A stretch of DNA of 64,000 nucleotides from Paenacidovorax caeni (GTDB lineage: Bacteria > Pseudomonadota > Gammaproteobacteria > Burkholderiales > Burkholderiaceae_C): contig NZ_CYIG01000018.1 of the NCBI RefSeq assembly GCF_001298675.1, forward strand, positions 1 through 64,000, given 5' to 3'. The position numbers and the translations under genes were made by a program. The notes under the pieces are model-generated. The model was not told the origin of the DNA, did no database searches, and saw nothing but the letters and a program-made list of their open reading frames with translations. Of this stretch, positions 62,241 to 64,000 are shown piece by piece (position 1 is the stretch's first letter; every line of letters begins with the position of its first letter).

Positions 62241-62540
62241 CTACGCATGGGCCGCCCCCTGCGCTTCTGTATTGATAGCTGCTGGCGCTTGATGGGTGGG
62301 CGCTACAGGCGTATTTGGCTCGGATTCAGCCAGCTCTGGCCAGATCAGGTGCCAGTCGTCAGGGCGCAGGTCCCGGCGGGTTACCGCGCCGTTCGTGGCG
62401 CGCTCGATGGCAACACAGTGCTGAATGGGAACCGGGCGACAACCGTTCGCCCACTGCCCAATCAATTGAGGGGGCATCCTCATCTCGGCAGCGAGCGCCG
62501 ATTTCCGCCCTCGCTTAGCGGTGTAGTCATTGAGCTTCAT
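62241..62540 (-). CDS. Cro/YdaS-like prophage regulator
   Basis: A 99-residue HTH protein ('MKLNDYTAKRGRKSALAAEM', 'PPQLIGQWANGCRPVPIQHC', 'IERATNGAVTRRDLRPDDW') of the YdaS/Cro-like family, oppositely oriented to the repressor across the operator region. Its last 20 codons include the host-type dispersed repeat (62271-62290), so the C-terminus may be recently altered. Confidence 0.85.
   Translation of the reverse strand: MKLNDYTAKRGRKSALAAEMRMPPQLIGQWANGCRPVPIQHCVAIERATNGAVTRRDLRPDDWHLIWPELAESEPNTPVAPTHQAPAAINTEAQGAAHA
62271..62290. repeat. Dispersed repeat core within a phage gene
   Basis: ATTGATAGCTGCTGGCGCTT is the core of the host intergenic repeat family, here inside the 3' end of the Cro-like coding sequence, the only copy seen within a gene. 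Confidence 0.6.
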
Positions 62541-62550
62541 GCCTCAATCA

Positions 62551-62611
62551 TAAGCGCGTCGCTTATTTAACTCAAGCGCAGCGCTTCTTCCATTAACTAA
62601 GCGTCTCGCTT
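62551..62611. promoter_or_regulatory. Three lysogeny-control operators (AAGCG-N3-CGCTT)
   Basis: Perfect 5-bp palindromes AAGCG-N3-CGCTT at 62552-62564, 62574-62586 and 62599-62611, centred 22 and 25 bases apart, in the 85-base gap between divergent Cro-like and CI-like genes. This has the layout of a lambda OR region. The third site is 15 bases before the repressor start, so occupancy would repress it. Confidence 0.88.
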
Positions 62612-62625
62612 CCAATCAAGAGCAC

Positions 62626-63063
62626 ATGAAGACAATCGCAGAAATCAGGCGCCGGAACCTGGATGTGCTCGCGCAGCAGCACGGCTCTGTTGAAGCCGTG
62701 GCGACGATGGCTGAGACATCGCCCGTATACCTGAGTCAGATAAAAAATCAGTCCGTGGACATCAAGACTGGCAAGCGGAGACAGATGGGGACAGTTTTGG
62801 CAAGAAAGCTGGAGGCTGGATGCGGCATGCCTGTTGGATGGATGGACACGGATCACGAAAGTCCCCCTCCAGCCTCACAGGCCCCTACCTCCGCTCCCGT
62901 GCCATTGACACGCAACGACCGTTGGCCTTTCGAGGTAGCACAAGAGCGCCTGCAGGTGCTGCACGACTGCGACTGGATTCACCTGAACAGCACGATCAAG
63001 GCCATAGTGGAAGTACGAGAGAGGGATAACCTCGCCCGAAAAAGCGCGAACTCTCGGAGCTAG
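62626..63063 (+). CDS. CI-like phage repressor, lacking a recognisable cleavage domain
   Basis: A 145-residue protein. The N-terminal HTH ('IRRRNLDVLAQQHGSVEAVATMAETSPVYLSQIKNQ') and 'GKRRQMGTVLARKLEAGCGMPVGWMD' match XRE/CI-like prophage repressors. The C-terminal part (residues 90-145) is short and has no LexA-type Ser/Lys peptidase, so induction would need another route (antirepressor or dilution). It is divergent from the Cro-like gene across three operators. Confidence 0.85.
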   Translation: MKTIAEIRRRNLDVLAQQHGSVEAVATMAETSPVYLSQIKNQSVDIKTGKRRQMGTVLARKLEAGCGMPVGWMDTDHESPPPASQAPTSAPVPLTRNDRWPFEVAQERLQVLHDCDWIHLNSTIKAIVEVRERDNLARKSANSRS

Positions 63064-63117
63064 GCCCACGGCAAAGATCTACAAGTTCCGACCAAGCCAC
63101 AGATCAGGCCCGCCAAC

Positions 63118-63507
63118 ATGAGAATTCACGAACGCTTCGACAGCCCGCCGCCGTTTCAAAATGATTTTGATGCGCGCATCAATGGCCCAGATCGCGGCGT
63201 TATCAACGCCTGGCTGGCCGGCATTGCCAAGCGTACCGAGTGGCCCACCGTTGCTAGCAGGGCGGAAGCTGGGGAACTGCCTGTGCTGCCCTATCGCGGC
63301 GGCATCGCCAAGCCGCTCAAGAACCCCATCACAAAACTGGGTTCGCTTCTGTACGTGGCAATGTGGCACGGCCTGCGCGGGGAGGACCTGATGCTGGACA
63401 CAGATCACGAGCCGAGCATGACATGCACAAGAACCGGCGTGCGTTTTGTCTACACACTGAATACCGCCCGGCTGCTGGCCATCCCGCCCGAAGAAGACGA
63501 ACAATGA
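63118..63507 (+). CDS. Phage-region hypothetical protein
   Basis: A 129-residue soluble protein ('RIHERFDSPPPFQNDF', 'GVINAWLAGIAKRTEWPTVA', 'KLGSLLYVAMWHGLRGEDLM'). No family recognised. It follows the repressor on the same strand by 54 bases, and its stop overlaps the start of the BRCT gene (ATGA), so they may work together. Confidence 0.6.
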   Translation: MRIHERFDSPPPFQNDFDARINGPDRGVINAWLAGIAKRTEWPTVASRAEAGELPVLPYRGGIAKPLKNPITKLGSLLYVAMWHGLRGEDLMLDTDHEPSMTCTRTGVRFVYTLNTARLLAIPPEEDEQ

Positions 63508-64000
63508 GCAACATCTACGCCCGCCAAGCCATCACCTTCCGCAACGAAATGCGCCAGAGCTGCGCGGCCCTGATTGGCATTGCCCAGGGTCTGCTGGCGG
63601 ATGGCGAGCTACGCGACAAGGAAATACTGTTTTTGCGCGACTGGCTGGCGCGCTCGCAGAACATCGCGCTCACTTGGCCGGGCAACATCATTGCCGGACA
63701 AATCGAGCAAGCCATCGCGGATGGGCATATCTCCGAAGAAGAGCGCCAACACCTGCGCAACACACTGGAAAAGCTGGTGCATGGCGCCCTCGATGAAGCC
63801 GCCTCCTCCCCCATAGCAACCCTGGCCCTGGATGAAGCCGTGACCATCGACATAGAGGGACGGTCTTTTTGCTTTACCGGAGATTTCGCCTTTGGCCCCC
63901 GCACGACCTGCGAGGCGGCCGTTCTGCGCCGGGGCGGCATGGTCGGGAACGTCACCAAGAAGCTCAATTACCTGGTGGTTGGTGGGCTTGGAAGTGCCGA
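63504..64000 (+). CDS. TerB-like plus BRCT domain protein (partial, cut by window end)
   Basis: At least 165 residues, open at the window end. Residues about 15-90 resemble a TerB-like helical domain ('ALIGIAQGLLADGELRDKEI', 'AIADGHISEEERQHL'); residues about 120-165 are a BRCT domain as in NAD-dependent DNA ligases ('RSFCFTGDFAFGPR', 'GGMVGNVTKKLNYLVVGG'). BRCT domains bind DNA ends or phosphoproteins, so a role in DNA repair, replication or defence is possible. It overlaps the upstream gene by ATGA. Confidence 0.8.
   Translation, partial: MSNIYARQAITFRNEMRQSCAALIGIAQGLLADGELRDKEILFLRDWLARSQNIALTWPGNIIAGQIEQAIADGHISEEERQHLRNTLEKLVHGALDEAASSPIATLALDEAVTIDIEGRSFCFTGDFAFGPRTTCEAAVLRRGGMVGNVTKKLNYLVVGGLGSA

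Larger units (their letters stand above)
36216..64000. mobile_element. Siphovirus-type prophage, HK97-like head (right end not in window)
   Basis: A continuous block of phage genes in lambdoid order, from lysogeny control (right) to lysis (left), almost all on the minus strand with many ATGA overlaps. The left boundary lies between the o-spanin stop (36216) and the host gene at 36008. No integrase, portal-side cos nick or right attachment site could be fixed; the integrase is presumably beyond 64000. No frameshifts or stops were seen in structural genes, so it may be intact. Confidence 0.9.

Noticed and set aside
62241-62540. YdaS/YdaT toxin-antitoxin pair
   Set aside because: The antitoxin-like regulator is present but no YdaT-like toxin gene is seen next to it; a Cro role fits the operators better.

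Overview
The window is a GC-rich chromosomal segment from a betaproteobacterium, most likely a member of the Comamonadaceae (Acidovorax/Alicycliphilus-like). This rests on gene content (VC_2705-type symporter with a DUF4212 partner, DUF5610 protein, czcICBA-like cluster), on codon use, and on a dispersed intergenic repeat with the core ATAGCTGC(T/C)AGCGCTT. Species assignment is inference; no rRNA or complete tRNA was seen.

Layout. (1) 1-1470 is the wreck of an integrated element: the C-terminal half of an IS256-type transposase abuts the N-terminal half of a tyrosine integrase, followed by a tRNA-3'-end-like sequence and a strong terminator. (2) 1.7-10.4 kb holds metabolic genes: CaiB-type CoA transferase, HxlR regulator, FKBP isomerase, a two-subunit sodium:solute symporter, and the divergent pair ppsA/ppsR (PEP synthase and its kinase/phosphatase regulator). 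(3) 10.6-17.8 kb is a leftward heavy-metal efflux operon: czcI-like, czcC-like, a His-rich membrane-anchored protein, czcB-like, czcA-like RND pump and a small periplasmic protein. (4) 17.9-25.3 kb carries PPK2, an IS-end remnant, a MerR regulator with a textbook 19-bp-spacer promoter in front of a flavodoxin-fold quinone reductase, LysR and RidA, a ferric-reductase-like flavoprotein, and a divergent LysR/PACE-efflux pair. (5) 25.4-28.4 kb is a peroxide and iron module (ahpF, ahpC with an OxyR-like dyad, bacterioferritin). (6) 28.5-36.0 kb holds housekeeping genes (esterase, DODA-type dioxygenase, arfB, hydrolase, aroQ, ParB-like protein, murI, YgjP-like metalloprotease).

(7) From about 36.2 kb to the end of the window lies a lambdoid-style siphovirus prophage with HK97-type head genes, almost entirely on the minus strand. 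Read in transcription order from the right it has: a lysogeny switch (CI-like repressor on +, Cro/YdaS-like on -, three AAGCG-N3-CGCTT operators between them), a CII-like activator, a primase/VapE-helicase replication protein, a Q-like putative antiterminator followed directly by a terminator, HNH nuclease, small and large terminase, portal, protease, capsid, head-tail connectors, tail tube, tail chaperone with a -1 frameshift signal, tape measure, a collagen-like fibre protein, short tail-tip genes, then holin-like proteins, endolysin and Rz/Rz1 spanins. No integrase is seen, so the prophage continues past base 64000. The last gene, cut by the window end, encodes a TerB-like plus BRCT protein.

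The most interesting items are in the prophage: 37 uninterrupted Gly-X-Y triplets in a tail gene coupled to the tape measure; no recognisable large lambda-J-type hub; a major capsid protein that begins with a signal-peptide-like segment; the triple operator; terminators partitioning the late operon; and a partial BRCT gene coupled to an unknown gene. In the host part the best items are the MerR promoter, the near-identical His-rich motif at the predicted mature N-termini of two unrelated efflux-operon proteins, an EF-hand loop inside the symporter, a possible small RNA before the ParB-like gene, and the dispersed repeat family.
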